Shown: positions 21,948 to 32,952, numbered from the stretch's first letter. The stretch is DNA of 64,000 bases from Liopterus haemorrhoidalis (GCA_963971575.1 OZ020611.1:26519279-26583278), one strand, 5' to 3'. A program made the numbers and translations. Notes: a model not told the origin generated them from the sequence alone.

Positions 21948-22036
21948 CGTCTGTCTGTATGTCTGTCCGTCCGTCTGTCTGTCTGTCTGTCTGTCCGTCC
22001 GTCTGTCTGTCTGTCTGTCTGCCTGTCTGTCCATCC

Positions 22037-22083
<47 letters not shown>

Positions 22084-22455
22084 CGTCTGCCTGTCTGTGT
22101 ACACGTGTAGAGCAATTTCGGCTAAAAGGATTTTTACGAAACTTTATATTTGAGCTTCTGATATCAATGGCACGAGTTGATCAACTTTTGGTAAAAATCG
22201 GTTGAAATGGGATCAATCAACTAGAAATGAGAGTTTATTTGTGTCGATTTTAAGACTTTTTCGAATATTTAACAACAGAAAAATATTTCGAAAAAATTTA
22301 TATTTTCGTACTTATATGTAACGTTTCCATGGTAATGATAAATAATATCTCTATTAGAAAATATTAGGCAAGTTATTTCTACTCTGCTGCTAGAATATAT
22401 TTTATGTAAGTACTTTTTGATGGCGGTCGGTCCTGTGGTGGCCACAGCTGATTTT
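21766..22455 (+). repeat. Family B repeat with TCTG/TCCG microsatellite
   Basis: Begins TTTACCGACCGCCATCATAT and ends TGATGGCGGTCGGTCCTGTG, then GTGGCCACAGCTGATTTTTT. ACCGACCGCCATCA is therefore inverted at the two ends. The microsatellite occupies 21886-22098. Other landmarks are GGCACGAGTTGATCAACTTT and GTAACGTTTCCATGGTAATG. A family D segment directly abuts it on the left (21600-21765). No coding sequence. Confidence 0.75.
21886..22098 (+). repeat. (TCTG/TCCG)n microsatellite in family B
   Basis: A tetranucleotide TCTG run with frequent TCCG variants and a few TATG or CATC interruptions. Confidence 0.95.
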
Positions 22456-22576
22456 TTTTTCTCATCTTCAAGTTCATAAAATCTTGGTTCGGCTCTGTTT
22501 AATGATAACCAAAAAATTTGCTATCAATTTCCTGGCTATATTTATTCTAAATTTCTACAAAAAAATCATCATTTTA

Positions 22577-22826
22577 TTCGCGGATGTACTTATCTACATG
22601 GTGCGATTTCCATTAATGTGTTTTATTGAAATAACCTATATATTCTTATCAGAATATAAATGTGAATGACCTGATTTGTGCGTAGCCGTCATTCGGCCGA
22701 TGTAGGCAATATCTGTTGTATTAGATGAACACCTCTATTATGAGAGGCAAACGGATATTGAGGACGTTCCAATTCGGACATCCGGATACGCACACACCCA
22801 CATTTGTTGGCTAATAGTGTTTCTGG
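22577..22826. repeat. Second copy of the ~250 bp retroposon-like unit
   Basis: CGCGGATGTACTTATCTACA to GGCTAATAGTGTTTCTG is nearly identical to 19550-19794. Clean TSDs are not evident here, and the sequence beyond 22826 is different. Confidence 0.7.
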
Positions 22827-23126
22827 TTAATTTGCAAGATAATGCAGGTTCTGCTGTCAGCTGCATTCGAAGCACGCTCAAAGACAATATGTGATTACGT
22901 TGCTCCAAGACAAGTATTCGTCATTGTACGGCTGTAATTAGAGCTATTAGGATGCTGAGATGGACACTAGATTGCTGTTTAGATTGATTTCATGTTGATT
23001 CTGATGCTGGATACTAATGTTTTAATACTACTCTCGAGATCAGACAAATTAAACTCAGATTTAATTATAATCTGAGCTTCGTACATTAATTCTTAGCTTA
23101 TCCCAACGCCTAGATTAGCGTATAAG
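22827..23126. other. No gene recognised
   Basis: Mixed-composition sequence including TTAAACTCAGATTTAATTAT. It could extend the preceding retroposon-like unit, but there is only one example. Confidence 0.35.
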
Positions 23127-23208
23127 CAGTGCTGGCGCCAGCGGGGGGTCCGGGGGCTTATGCACCCCCTGATATGCTTGGATAAATCTTAAAATACAAA
23201 TATCTATA

Positions 23209-24152
23209 CAGGTATCCCCCAACTTACGACCAACTTCCGTTCCAAAGGGTTGGTCGTAAGTCGAATTTGGTCGAAAGTCGGGGAATTTACAAAATTTCAA
23301 AATATTTATTCATATATTACCCCCCCCCCCAATCATGGTTTTAACTGCAATATATGTTAAATCTGAGTTATTGACTGCAAATACTTGAAAAAAGGCGGTA
23401 AAAATAAACAAAATTGGTCTTACCTGGAGAAAAAATACAATTTTTATTTGAAGACTGGAAAAAAATAAAGTGCAAGAAACGTTAGAAATATAGAATTAAA
23501 AAAAAACGTACATTGTAATTATTATTATACTCTATCTCTGAAAGACTGATAAACACGTTTAAATTGTTTTTTTGTATTTCTTTATTACTCTTTATCATTT
23601 TATTAAACGCACGCCTGTGACCATATTTATCATATCATTAAACACACTCCTGTGACCATATTTTTCCTCAAAATTTTAGGGTCAAATTTTTATGGCCTAT
23701 TGTGTTTAACCCTAGTTCGTATTCCCATATACTATGTGCGGCACACTCGGTTGTTTTTAACAATATTTCGTTTCGAAGTATTCATATTTTGTCGCTTTTG
23801 TTTTACCGCTTCTGTGTGATAATACAATAACTTTTTACAAATAATAAATTTTATTACTATCAGTCTTTCGGAGATAGAGTATAATAATTATTATTTGTCA
23901 ATAATGAGCTTGGATTTTCCGAGTCCAGTGACTTTTATGCTTAGAAAGCATGCTTGTAATAAAAAGGGGCGTAATTGAAGTACATAGTTAGTCATAAAAA
24001 TAATTTTACCTGTAGCATTTCAAGTGAATTTGACAAATATTTGCTTGTTTTTTACGTTTTATGGTGTTTATAAAAAAAAATATATTTTTTAAAATTTTGT
24101 TCGTAAGTACGGGAGTTCGTAAGTCGGGAGGTCGTAAGTCGAGAGATACCTG
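23209..24152. mobile_element. TA-flanked element with CAGGTATC ends
   Basis: The left end CAGGTATCCCCCAACTTACG followed by ACC, and the right end (minus strand) CAGGTATCTCTCGACTTACG followed by ACC, are flanked by TA at 23207-23208 and 24153-24154. CGTAAGTC words recur near both ends. End sequence and TA site suggest a pogo/Tigger-like non-autonomous element. No transposase is present. Confidence 0.75.
23528..23881. mobile_element. Family H MITE, copy 1
   Basis: Inverted ends TACTCTATCTCTGAAAGACT and (minus strand) TACTCTATCTCCGAAAGACT lie in TA/AAT-rich flanks. The interior includes CGCACGCCTGTGACCATATT. A second copy is at 35819-36212. It is nested in the CAGGTATC element. Confidence 0.75.
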
Positions 24153-24180
24153 TATTAATAAAAAAAATTAAGCTCCATAA

Positions 24181-24764
24181 CCCTTTCGTCCCTGAATATT
24201 ATAAAATTGCTTTAAATACAAATTTAGATCTTTTCATGCTAATTTAGTTTCATGTCTGATATTAAAATAGATATTATTTAATTAGGGGGGCGGGAGGTTG
24301 TATGGTACATATGTGTACCGGCAGGATATTAGTTTGGAACTAATATGTACCATCAGATACTAAATAACACAATAAGCATTACAATTACATTTTGAAAAAT
24401 TTATTCAAAATATGTTTGCAACTATTTTACATGATACAACATAAACATGAGCATTGAGCTCAATTGCTTGGTAAGTTATCTTCAGTAAGCTTACAAGGTC
24501 TATCAGCAATTGAAAGCATTTTGGCAGGCTCAAATGTAATATCGGGAATGTTTCAATCAAGAATGCGATTTCTTTCATTTCCAGTAGCACTTAACTGTTC
24601 TATTTCAGAATCAAAGGAAGTTTTAGATTCAGAATCCTTCAAACCTTGCCCATTTATGTATTTGAAGGCAAATTAGCAGCTCTAGTTGTTCTCTTTAGAT
24701 GAATCACTATCTGAATTTCTAAATCTTGGTGGTACCTATATATACCACTCGGGACGAAAGGGTT
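24181..24764. mobile_element. Element with AACCCTTTCGTCCC ends (piggyBac-like?)
   Basis: The left end AACCCTTTCGTCCCTGA and right end TCGGGACGAAAGGGTT are inverted. The right flank gives TTAA and the left ATAA, so a mutated piggyBac TTAA site is possible. A minus-strand stretch with SDSDSSKEN and IPDITFEP-like peptides would suit a decayed piggyBac N-terminus, but this is weak. Short frames on either strand are otherwise unrecognised. Confidence 0.45.
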
Positions 24765-24839
24765 AAATATTTCTCGGTATCTGCTTGCCCCCCAAATTTT
24801 GCTGCCACTGCTACCGCTGCCACTGTTTTTAAGGACAAA

Positions 24840-24990
24840 TAAGTTCTGCGTTTCTAGACCGCCGGCCGGATGAGCCGACCTGACTATACAGTATCGGAAG
24901 ATAAAATCCCGGAAGTGGTGGCGGGATTTGAACTCGCGTCTCTGTGCTCTGTAGACAACCGTCTTACCACGAAGCTTCGGCTACTCTAGG
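24840..24990 (-). repeat. tRNA-derived SINE (minus strand)
   Basis: On the minus strand, AGCTTCGTGGTAAGACGG resembles an A box and GCGAGTTCAAATCCCGCC a B box at tRNA-like spacing. A complete cloverleaf acceptor stem is not apparent. The body continues leftward through CCGGCCGGATGAGCC. Likely a SINE, not a tRNA gene. Confidence 0.6.
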
Positions 24991-25030
24991 CTAAAAGACG
25001 TATTAATGTAATAAAGTACATATGCTTTAA

Positions 25031-25230
25031 ATAAGATGAGGAAGTAATGGTATTCGGACTGGTCAGAAATTAAAATTAAAACAATATTTTAACTTCGCTA
25101 ACGTTTCGATTTAATATTAAATCTTCATCAGATAAGATATAATATATTAAATCGAAACGTTAGCGAAGTTAAAATATTGTTTTAATTTTAATTTCTGACC
25201 AGTCCGAATACCATTACTTCCTCATCTTAT
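25031..25230 (-). repeat. Perfect 87 bp inverted repeat with hammerhead-like core
   Basis: Arms 25031-25117 and 25144-25230 are exact complements around a 26 bp spacer. On the minus strand the spacer and second arm read CTGATGAAGATTTAATATTA followed by AATCGAAACGTTAGCG. That contains CUGAUGA, a self-complementary stem (GATTTAAT/ATTAAATC) and GAAA in hammerhead order. The first arm can supply the complement GCTAACG followed by TT, placed as the cleavage triplet. Stem I pairing is poor. Hammerhead cores are known from Penelope-like retroelements; whether this is one is inference. Confidence 0.6.
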
Positions 25231-25299
25231 TATATTTTACGGACGTAACCATCTAATTCAAGACTTTTAATATGCTTTAAAGTTACAGAAAAATTAACA

Positions 25300-26240
25300 G
25301 ATTAAGGGACAAAAACTTGTGCATAATAATTGTGGCTAAACGGCTGGCTCTAAAAATTTGGTATGAATATACAGCTCTTTGACTTAAATATAAGACAAAT
25401 ACAGAGTAACCGGATAATTGAATAAGCAAAAATATAAACAAATATGTATACTACGAGAACAATATTTTTTCTTTAATTCATCGAATGAGGTTTTTGTTAA
25501 TTACACATGTTATACAAATTTTGCTCTTATCGGGTGGATTAACCAACAAAATTCATTTTTTGTCGCGATTTTTGTTCAAAATGTGCCAAGAAACTATTGT
25601 GTCCCATTTTATTTAGCAGAGGGGTTGGTTTAAAAATTTAGCCCCTCTGATATTTATTGCCCCTCTATTATTAAGTACCTCATACGACTTTAAAATTTGC
25701 CAATCCCATTTAGGAGAGATTTAAAAATCTGGTAAAAAATTCAACTATTGCAGATTGATCATCAAATAAAAGCTAGGAAATCGCAAATTAACGAACAAAA
25801 AATAAATAAAATAAATTTCTTAATTTTTCCAAAAATATGTCAAAACACTGTTGTCTTCCCTCGTGTCTCCTAGAACAGAGTTTCCCAAATTGTGCTCCGC
25901 GGAGCACCAAGTACTCCGTGAGTGTCTATTAGTGCTCTGCGATCTACTAGTGTTGCGTTATATATAGCAATGATTGTGTTCCGCGACGAATTTTTCTCGT
26001 GAAAAGTGCTCCGCTGCTCAAAAAGTTTGGGAAACTCTGTACTAGAGGATCGGGTTTACAAATTTAAAAAAACTAAAGATTGCAAATAAATATGTACTAG
26101 TGCTAATTAATGCTATTAAATGTGGGAAATCAAATGAAAAGTCTTAGTTCGAAGATTAACGAGTAAAAGTTTAAAAAAATAAAATTAATTAATAAATTAA
26201 TTCCTTTAAATATAGTTACGTTTAATACATAAAATAGTGC
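25300..26240 (+). repeat. Diverged family A copy
   Basis: Blocks ATTGTGGCTAAACGGCTGG, AAATTTGGTATGAATATACA and GATTTTTGTTCAAAATGTGC are recognisable, with loss of the TCTG tract. A hAT MITE lies inside at 25876-26039. Confidence 0.5.
25876..26039. mobile_element. hAT MITE, 164 bp
   Basis: Ends CAGAGTTTCCCAAATTGTGC and (minus strand) CAGAGTTTCCCAAACTTTTT. Flanks TCCTAGAA (25868-25875) and TACTAGAG (26040-26047) agree at 6 of 8 positions. The interior is rich in GTGCTCCGC words. Confidence 0.8.
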
Positions 26241-26424
26241 TAGGTGTAATCTTTTTTTTTTTTTATCGAATGCGTACTACAGCATTTGAAATGATCTATT
26301 TTGTCCTCTTTGATGACTGAGAATCCCTCATTGTTAAATATTTCTACATGACGATTTAGAAAATGTGAGGTTACTTCCTGGATACTTAGCCACCCATGTG
26401 CAAACCCCTTTGAACACTAAAAAA

Positions 26425-26572
26425 ATTTTTTATATTTTATTTGGTCTTTGCTACTTTGGCAATTAGCCAGGACGATTGTATTTTTTTGAAAATTCCATGC
26501 CTGAACGGTATTTGAACCCGAGACCTTAGCAACGCAGAGTACCTGTGTTACCACTATGCTACGCCGGTCGGC
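26425..26572 (-). repeat. tRNA-derived SINE (minus strand)
   Basis: Read on the minus strand it starts TGCCGACCGGCGTAGCATAG, giving A box TAGCATAGTGGTAAC, and has B box GGTTCAAATACC. A body with ATCGTCCTGGCTAATTGCC and an A-rich tail near 26430 follows. The same SINE occurs at 59717-59867 on the plus strand. Confidence 0.85.
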
Positions 26573-26631
26573 AAAAATATTTCACTTTCAAGTACTTTCA
26601 AGTAGGTACGACTTGAAAGTGAAATATTTTT
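26573..26631. repeat. 21 bp perfect hairpin next to the SINE head
   Basis: AAAAATATTTCACTTTCAAG plus T, and its exact complement at 26611-26631, are separated by 17 bp. It abuts the 5' end of the SINE. Confidence 0.85.
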
Positions 26632-27219
26632 ATTTCGATTATTCTGCGACATATAGATAGCTCAAAAGTAAGGACGCGGAAATAATTAAATCAAAATGGA
26701 AGGCACTTTGAACACTAGTTAATAAAAATACTTTACTTTTAAGTCGTCAGAGAGAGAGAAAAAAAGCGTTAACTGTAAAAGATATTGTAATGAGTAAAAG
26801 TTTTGGAAGGATTAAGGGTTGTTCAATTAAACTCCACATTTTAGCTAATCTACTTTAATTATGATAGGGTTTAAATATTTACACTAATTACACAAGACTT
26901 ACAATTACGTCGATACAGCTAAATCTAAATGAGACACACATTCGCACACACTAGACACACTTTACACCAAACACTAATTTAACCACTACATGTTTCTAAA
27001 TATTGTCTCTACACTTTTTAGCTGGTCACTACACTAACGTTCCATCCGGAATTACTTGTTACATTTTACTTGTCCAACCAAACACACTAATGGCTCTAAC
27101 CCATGGTTAACAAAATCTCACTCTACTTAAAAACACGACTTAACTTCTTCACTCTTTAGACTCAACTCTAAAACATGACTTAACGTTATGACGATTTACA
27201 ATCTACTCTTGAACATGAC
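26632..27219. other. No gene recognised
   Basis: AT-rich sequence with scattered ACACAC words (26930-27000). No frames, paired ends or RNA boxes that I can support. Confidence 0.4.
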
Positions 27220-27222
27220 TTA

Positions 27223-27762
27223 AGCGTGTTCTACATTATACAATTCTCATCAAATTTTCATACTTATTTCTTTGACTAGAACTTGTACTAGAAATAAATC
27301 AGTGAAATTGTACAGTGTAGAACACGGTATCTAGTCAAGGTCAACTTTATTCAAAACTAGATTTGATCCAACTATTCTTGAAAACACATCCAACTTGCAA
27401 CTCGGTGCATGCGCAGTAGACAGTTTTAACAATAGTACCAACATTAAAATTACGCTTGTAAATATTTTGTATTACCACGTGTTTAATAGTGTTTTGTTGA
27501 TCATTGGTTTGAATAAGCGAATATATAAATTGTGTTTTGTACGTAAATCAGTAATTTTACAAATCTAATAGCTAGGTTATAAACATTTGACAAGATATGA
27601 ATTATATTTTTATGTTGGTACTTTAAATGAATTGAAACACGTGTAAGAATTTCATTCTCTACCAAAAAATTGAAAAATAAATTGTATTAAAACTTTGACA
27701 ACTTCTAGTTCAAAGAAAAAAGTTTAGAAAATTGATGAATAAAGTATAATGTAGAACACGCT
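27223..27762 (+). mobile_element. Harbinger-like MITE (AGCGTGTTCT family), copy 1
   Basis: Inverted ends AGCGTGTTCTACATTATACA and (minus strand) AGCGTGTTCTACATTATACT are flanked by TTA at 27220-27222 and 27763-27765. 540 bp, non-coding. The interior matches 43785-44280 in reverse complement. Confidence 0.85.
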
Positions 27763-27765
27763 TTA

Positions 27766-28790
27766 ACCCTACAACGGTTTAAGCTCAACTTTTTTTAACA
27801 TCTTAACGTTATGATGGTTTAACATCAATTACTTATAAAAAGAGAACCACCCTGAAAAGCCTACATCGCCCAACTGTTAAATGTCATTTAACAGCTCGGT
27901 CAAATGAGGCGACATTTATTATCAATAAATTAAATTATATAATCTCCCCAGATAAGTAACTAACTAATATTTATTTTAAAACAGAAATTAATATATTTTC
28001 CCATATGCTTCTAACACTTCTAATCTAATTTATTAACAGAGTTGTCTTTCAATATTACAATTTACTATTTCCTTTTCATGTTACATTTACAAAGTCTCAA
28101 GTTACAACAATAGACAAGTCTACCCTTATCTTGAATGCCCTTTCTAAGAAATAGATTATTTTTTATCATTTAACATTTTAAATATTTTACTCTAATTGAA
28201 TGATTATAATGAATTTATTTATGAAATTATTTTTATGAAATAATACCAAAATTACCTCCCTTACAAACTAAAGTACTTTTATTTAAAGGATTTTGCGTAT
28301 ATTTACACATGTTCGTCTATTGTCTTCGTTTAAATGAATATTTCTGGCATCATTTATAAATACATCCATTTCCGCACAACTTGAATGCAAATTCCCTAGT
28401 TTTATACCCGTAAACGATCTTTTATAATTGGTTTCGATCGGTCTCTTGACAGACCTGTCTCGTATTCATGATCATGGATGCAGAATGGGTTTATGCAAGC
28501 ATCATGCACTAACGATGGTCCTAGAGTCATCGAGACGCGTCACATACACTCGCTTAGTTTACCTCTCAGTTTGCGTTCAACAGTGAGTTGATTTCTATTC
28601 AGCACAGAGCTCCACTGCTATGTTAGGACTAGGACTGATCCCTAGGGATACTTTGGGAGTTTGTTTGTGTAATAGTTTTGGCGATTTTAGTAAGATTAGT
28701 TTGGAATAAGGATGAAGTAACTAAGTGCATTGAAATTTGGTTCTTGTATACATAATGGAAATTTCTTGCTACTTAAATAATTATAAAATA
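27766..28790. other. No gene recognised; some GC-richer unique-looking sequence
   Basis: About 1 kb. The portion 28420-28680 is less A/T-rich than its surroundings (for example ACGATGGTCCTAGAGTCATC) and shows no coding homology. It could be part of an LTR or an untranscribed unique segment. Confidence 0.35.
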
Positions 28791-28817
28791 ATTAAATTCC
28801 AACAAATTCAACTTATT

Positions 28818-29923
28818 GAAATTGAAATTGAAATTTATTGTTAATTGAAATTGAAATTTATTGTTAATTTTCCAATACAAATAAAAAAAAACATAATTAT
28901 ACACAATTATATACACATAAATAACATGTAAATCCTTATACACCTGCATACATACGCCCATGTGTATTTACAAATTCGCATATACATATATTTTGAAGAA
29001 AATTTACAATTAATACCCTACTTAAATTTAAGATGTGATTGAATCAGTGGCATGTCGGTACAGGGCTACTGCCACATAGAACTGTATCAGTCTGTGTGTG
29101 GCTTTATATATAATTTTTATTGTTAAAAGGGCGTATCAGTTACTTTTAAAACTGTTTTTATGTATTGATCTTTAATAGTTAATTGAAATTATAGCTTATT
29201 TAAAATATTAGTGAATTCAATTCTAGTTAATTTTTTTACAAAATTTCTTTGTCCAAACGGAGTAGTTGTAGTTAAAAGTTATATTTTCAGTATTCTCATT
29301 AATAAATTTTTTAAATGCATTGTATATTTTAGGCATGTGATATAAAAAGCAACTTTGTCCGGTAGTTTTAGATACCTTTTTTACACCTGATTGTAACCTA
29401 TTTCTTGTGTTATATGTATGATTTAAGTTAGTAACATATGTTGATTTTTTTTATATATCTGAATATTGACAAAATATATAACTGGGGTACTTCCATAAAA
29501 TTTGCCTGTTCATAGAGTTTAACCGTTCGGTAGAGAGCATTTTCCAGCGCGAGAGACTGAACCAGCGCGTAATAAAATTGATAGAGAACTTTTATTGGTA
29601 AAATTTCTCTTAATTTTTTAAATAAATAAAATGTTTTCCTTAAGTTGCAGCCTAATTTTTCTGTATGTGCGTCCCACCGAAAGTGATTGTCTATTATCAG
29701 TCCGAGATATTTTGTGGTAATAGTTTTGTTTATTATAATGTTACAATTGCAATTATCGTCCATTGAGCAAATATTTTCATGCAATAGAATATGATCGAAT
29801 TCGGGTTGCGTATTTTTATAGATTGAGAATGGCATAAAATATGTTTTGCTGTAATTTAAAGAAAGCACATTTAGATTGAGCCAGGTTTTGATTTCTTTTA
29901 AATCATGCTCCACCACGCATTCA
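28818..29923 (-). mobile_element. LINE 3' portion, jockey-like, minus strand
   Basis: An RT C-terminal remnant (29223-29916) is followed, in the minus direction, by about 350 bp of 3' sequence. It ends in a 23 bp unit repeated twice (TTGAAATTGAAATTTATTGT, then TAA). No 5' RT motifs are present. Confidence 0.7.
29223..29916 (-). pseudogene. LINE reverse transcriptase C-terminal fragment
   Basis: The minus-strand frame begins after the catalytic YADD region. It reads IKTWLNLNVLSLNYSKTYFM, then ITTKYLGLIIDNHFRWDAHT and LRKTFYLFKKLREILPIKVL YQ, the thumb and connection region of jockey-type RTs. Near 29440 the frame shifts; the new frame continues as VSKTTGQSCFLYHMPKIYNA and ends FCKKIN at a TAG (29223-29225). 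It is a 5'-truncated, frameshifted copy. Confidence 0.8.
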
Positions 29924-29989
29924 ATTTAATGTTTTTAAATTTATCTTCTTCTTTGGGTAATGTCAGTCGGGTTGACTTTTAGTCTCACT

Positions 29990-30200
29990 CACATAAGTTC
30001 TTCATCTTGATCTGTTTGTTGTCAAGTCTTTCCATGCGTCATGCTTACCAATACTTGTTAGATCTTCGATTAATTGATCTCTTCATCTCTTAAGTGGTCT
30101 TCCCTAGGTCAACGACTATTCAATCTCCTCTCCCATATTCTTCATTCTGTTCTTCCTCCTCCTCATCACGTGTCTTATTCACTGTAATCTTCTACCTCTC
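29990..30200 (-). pseudogene. Possible LINE RT extreme C-terminus, decayed
   Basis: Minus-strand VMRRRKNRMKNMGEEIE resembles the YGHV.RR.E....R.....R.GRP tail of several LINE RTs. Stops follow immediately. The match is short, so this is tentative. Confidence 0.35.
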
Positions 30201-30427
30201 AGTGCTTGTGTGATACTCGGCCTAAATGCAATATCTCGATAATCCGACACATATGGGACTGGACACTATCGTATAATAATATAGAGTTTTCCGAATTGCT
30301 GGATAGGTGACGACAGAGTACTCATGTACAGGCTGATACTTTTCCTGAGCGCCTGAGATAAAAGCGCAATACAATAGAATTACTGCAGTAAACTGATTAA
30401 GTATTATGTACATCAAGGTAAAGAAGA

Positions 30428-30808
30428 TCAGACGACTTGAAGATACTGACAGAGGTGGAGGAGAAAGGTGGAACTGTGTACCTGAATCTTATTCGCTGAT
30501 TTTTGTCCTTTTCGCCACGCTTTCTTCACTTTCATCTGTAGAGTTTTCGATAATAACCTGTCCAATGCGGTCTGTTTCATCCTACCTTTCACAATATTTC
30601 TGAAATGAGTTCGGCGTGTCATTAAATAGCGTCGTCGAACGCCCAGTTGTAACTTATTCTGGTGTTTCTTTTGAATAAAGTCTGAAACATTCTCCCACAT
30701 TTCCAACATTTCGTTTATCTCACTTGTAGAGGTAACCTCCTCCTCCTCCGACGGCTCGTATCTCGAAAAACTCTTTAGTTGGGACACTCGTAAGTCAAGG
30801 TACCACTG
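30428..30808 (-). pseudogene. pogo/Tigger transposase C-terminus fused to its terminal repeat
   Basis: The minus strand begins at the terminus CAGTGGTACCTTGACTTACG followed by AGTGTCCCAAC, ending at 30808 with TA at 30809-30810. It runs straight into an open frame encoding EEEEVTSTSEINEMLEMWEN, then VSDFIQKKHQNK and THFRNIVKGRMKQTALDRLL. This is the characteristic Tigger/jerky-type C-terminus (E..EMLE.WE....FIEK.HP.K ... FRNILK.RQKQ.SLDRF). The DNA-binding and DDE domains are absent. The other terminus is not seen on the left. Confidence 0.8.
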
Positions 30809-30810
30809 TA

Positions 30811-31984
30811 TGTCTGAACTCTAATGATGACTTTCCACTTCTTGAACCTCACTCTTGCACGTAATTCCTTATGTTTCATGTAGAGTTGCGTACACGACTG
30901 AGTTCAAAATTGGATGCCTGATATTTGTATGCAGTTGGGAGAGTCTATGATGTGATGGATTGCCGAACGGTGTCTCATTTCCTGACAAAAAATATCCAAT
31001 AAGTAGTATTGTTACTTAAGAGTGCGACCCTTTATTTATAACTAATCCCATTTTTCTGTAAAATAAATGTAAAATTCAAATATTATTTTAGCAGTTTTCA
31101 ACGAAATATAACGTATAATATTATAAAAAGATGTAAAAGGCAGGTCAGAAAATATTTTATTCGTTTTGGTTAGAAAGGAGCGTGATAGCCATAAATTCAA
31201 GCGAGCGTATTAGCTCTCCAGCTCGGACTCATTTAAATTTCGTTCATGCCTTAGCACGGGAATACGTTACACACATATCCACACAGTGACATTAGCATTT
31301 TTACAGTTTTTGCTTGACACAATTTTGTTGAAGGTTTCCATAAATTTTGTGTAAACCTGCATTTTATGTCAATAACATGAGATGATGTTTGTTTAATTCT
31401 GCAAAATTTTATTATATATGTTAATTTATAAAAACTTTTTGGTATTTTGAATAGGTAGAGTTTTTAAGATTTTTTTAGGATTTCGTAGACATTATCAAGA
31501 ATTCCTTGCCATCACTCATGTAGCTATCTATGCGATAGAAACTTTGGTCAAACGACAGAACCTAAAGAGTTGAAATCTGGCAAACATATGCAGCTCCTTG
31601 GCCCACATTATTATTCATATTTTGTAAGAGTTTTGGCATCTCTATTCCAAATAACCCCCTGTTAGAATTCTATTCTATCACAATATGTCAAAATTTCAAA
31701 ATAGTGCCACTTATTTTCGATAATGCCGAAAACAAAATCACAGATGATACTGTGCATGTGACTGTCGAAAAGTTACAGAATAGACCACCACATCATAGAG
31801 ATGGTGGAAAGAATGGTGGAGCTTGAATTACAGTTCCTTTACGACTAACTCTTCTTTTTTTCCTAATATGCAGTTATCTTCGAACAATTCTAGGGTAGGC
31901 CGACCTTAATCTGTAAAAGTTAGCCGCAATCAATTTCAAATAGATAAATACTTAAGATTTATCTTAAAATTGCAGTATTCTTGT
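30811..31984. other. No gene; includes a diverged family A fragment
   Basis: 31480-31690 has TTAGGATTTCGTAGAC, GGTCAAACGACAGAACCTAA and TTGAAATCTGGCAAACATAT, a decayed family A piece. Nothing else is recognised. Confidence 0.45.
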
Positions 31985-32949
31985 TTTTAGGGTTTTGTAC
32001 TTATGACCACCAAAATCCCTTATACCCTCATGTGTCTGTCTGTACTGTAGAAATTGTAGCCAAACGGCTTAACATAGAATGTTGAAATTTGGCATGCTTA
32101 TACAACTCTTTGACCCACATATAGGAAAATACTGAGAGTTAAAAAAACACATCCCGAGATAAATATAAACAATTATATATTTAATAAAAAAATTAATATT
32201 TTTTTAAAAATATTGTTTTTAAAAAAATATATATATATAAATATTTATATTTAAAAATAATGTGTTGCATACCAAATGAAACCTCTTAATGCGTGGATTA
32301 ACAAATAAATTTTTATTTTTAAAAAATCAATTGTTATTATTGGATTTTTGCCAAAAATGTGTCAAAAAACTTTTGTCCCGCACCGTATCTATCTCCCAAA
32401 GGGATTGATCAAAATTCTGAAAAACCTCTCCGTAATGAACATTGATGGGAACCGGAATAGTTCAACAGAAATTTTGGATCAGATCAGTTTTTTGAAAAAT
32501 GATGACTTTTTGTGTCGTTGATAAAAAAATATTTTTAAAAAATTATTTGTGCGGTATTAAAAGAAAGCTCTTAAGACGTAGATCACGGAACGATAGATAG
32601 TTTTTAGAAATTCGTTTCTTTTAACACGATTTAGCCAAAAATGTGCAAAAGTTCTTGTCCCGCACCCTTTTACCAAAAAGAGTTAAACCAAGAATCTGAA
32701 AAAAATGTAGGTAATGTACATTGATTTAAGCTGAAAACGTACGAGAGGAATTTTTCAGATTATGCAAAATATGCAAAATATGGCCGTTTTTATGTTTTTG
32801 ACAAAATTCAATATATACATATATATTTTTTTAATTCATGGCTAAATTATTGCTTATAATGTTATTGATTTTTTTGTATTTATAGCTTAGATATAGCTTG
32901 CGAACCGAGTTACACACCACACCACACTACACTCAACACTTCAGTTCAA
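31985..32949 (+). repeat. Family A repeat
   Basis: Starts TTTTTAGGGTTTTGTACTTA, has only about two TCTG units, then GTAGAAATTGTAGCCAAACG. It continues through GTCAAAAAACTTTTGTCCCG and GAAAACGTACGAGAGGAATT to ACACCACACCACACTACACT. One of the longest copies; non-coding throughout. Confidence 0.8.
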
Positions 32950-32952
32950 TTA

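Larger units (their letters stand above)
23127..24825. mobile_element. hAT-like shell carrying three nested elements
   Basis: The left end CAGTGCTGGCGCCAGCGGGG and right end ...TTTTGCTGCCACTG, then CTACCGCTGCCACTG, follow the CAGTGGCG hAT pattern. Remaining shell sequence includes TGCACCCCCTGATATGCTTG and TGCTTGCCCCCCAAATTTTG. The flanks CGTATAAG and TTTTTAAG match at only 5 of 8 positions, so the TSD is uncertain. Confidence 0.5.

Noticed and set aside
19548..22826. LTR retrotransposon bounded by two ~250 bp direct repeats
   Set aside because: The intervening 2.8 kb is composed of families A, B, C and D with no gag/pol, and the first repeat has its own 16 bp TSD, so each unit is an independent insertion.
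24464..24676. 70-codon plus-strand frame as a host gene
   Set aside because: Lies entirely inside an inverted-end element; the peptide has no recognisable domain.
28420..28680. Possible LTR or host exon because of higher GC
   Set aside because: No long frame, splice-consistent coding pattern, or paired direct repeat found in the window.
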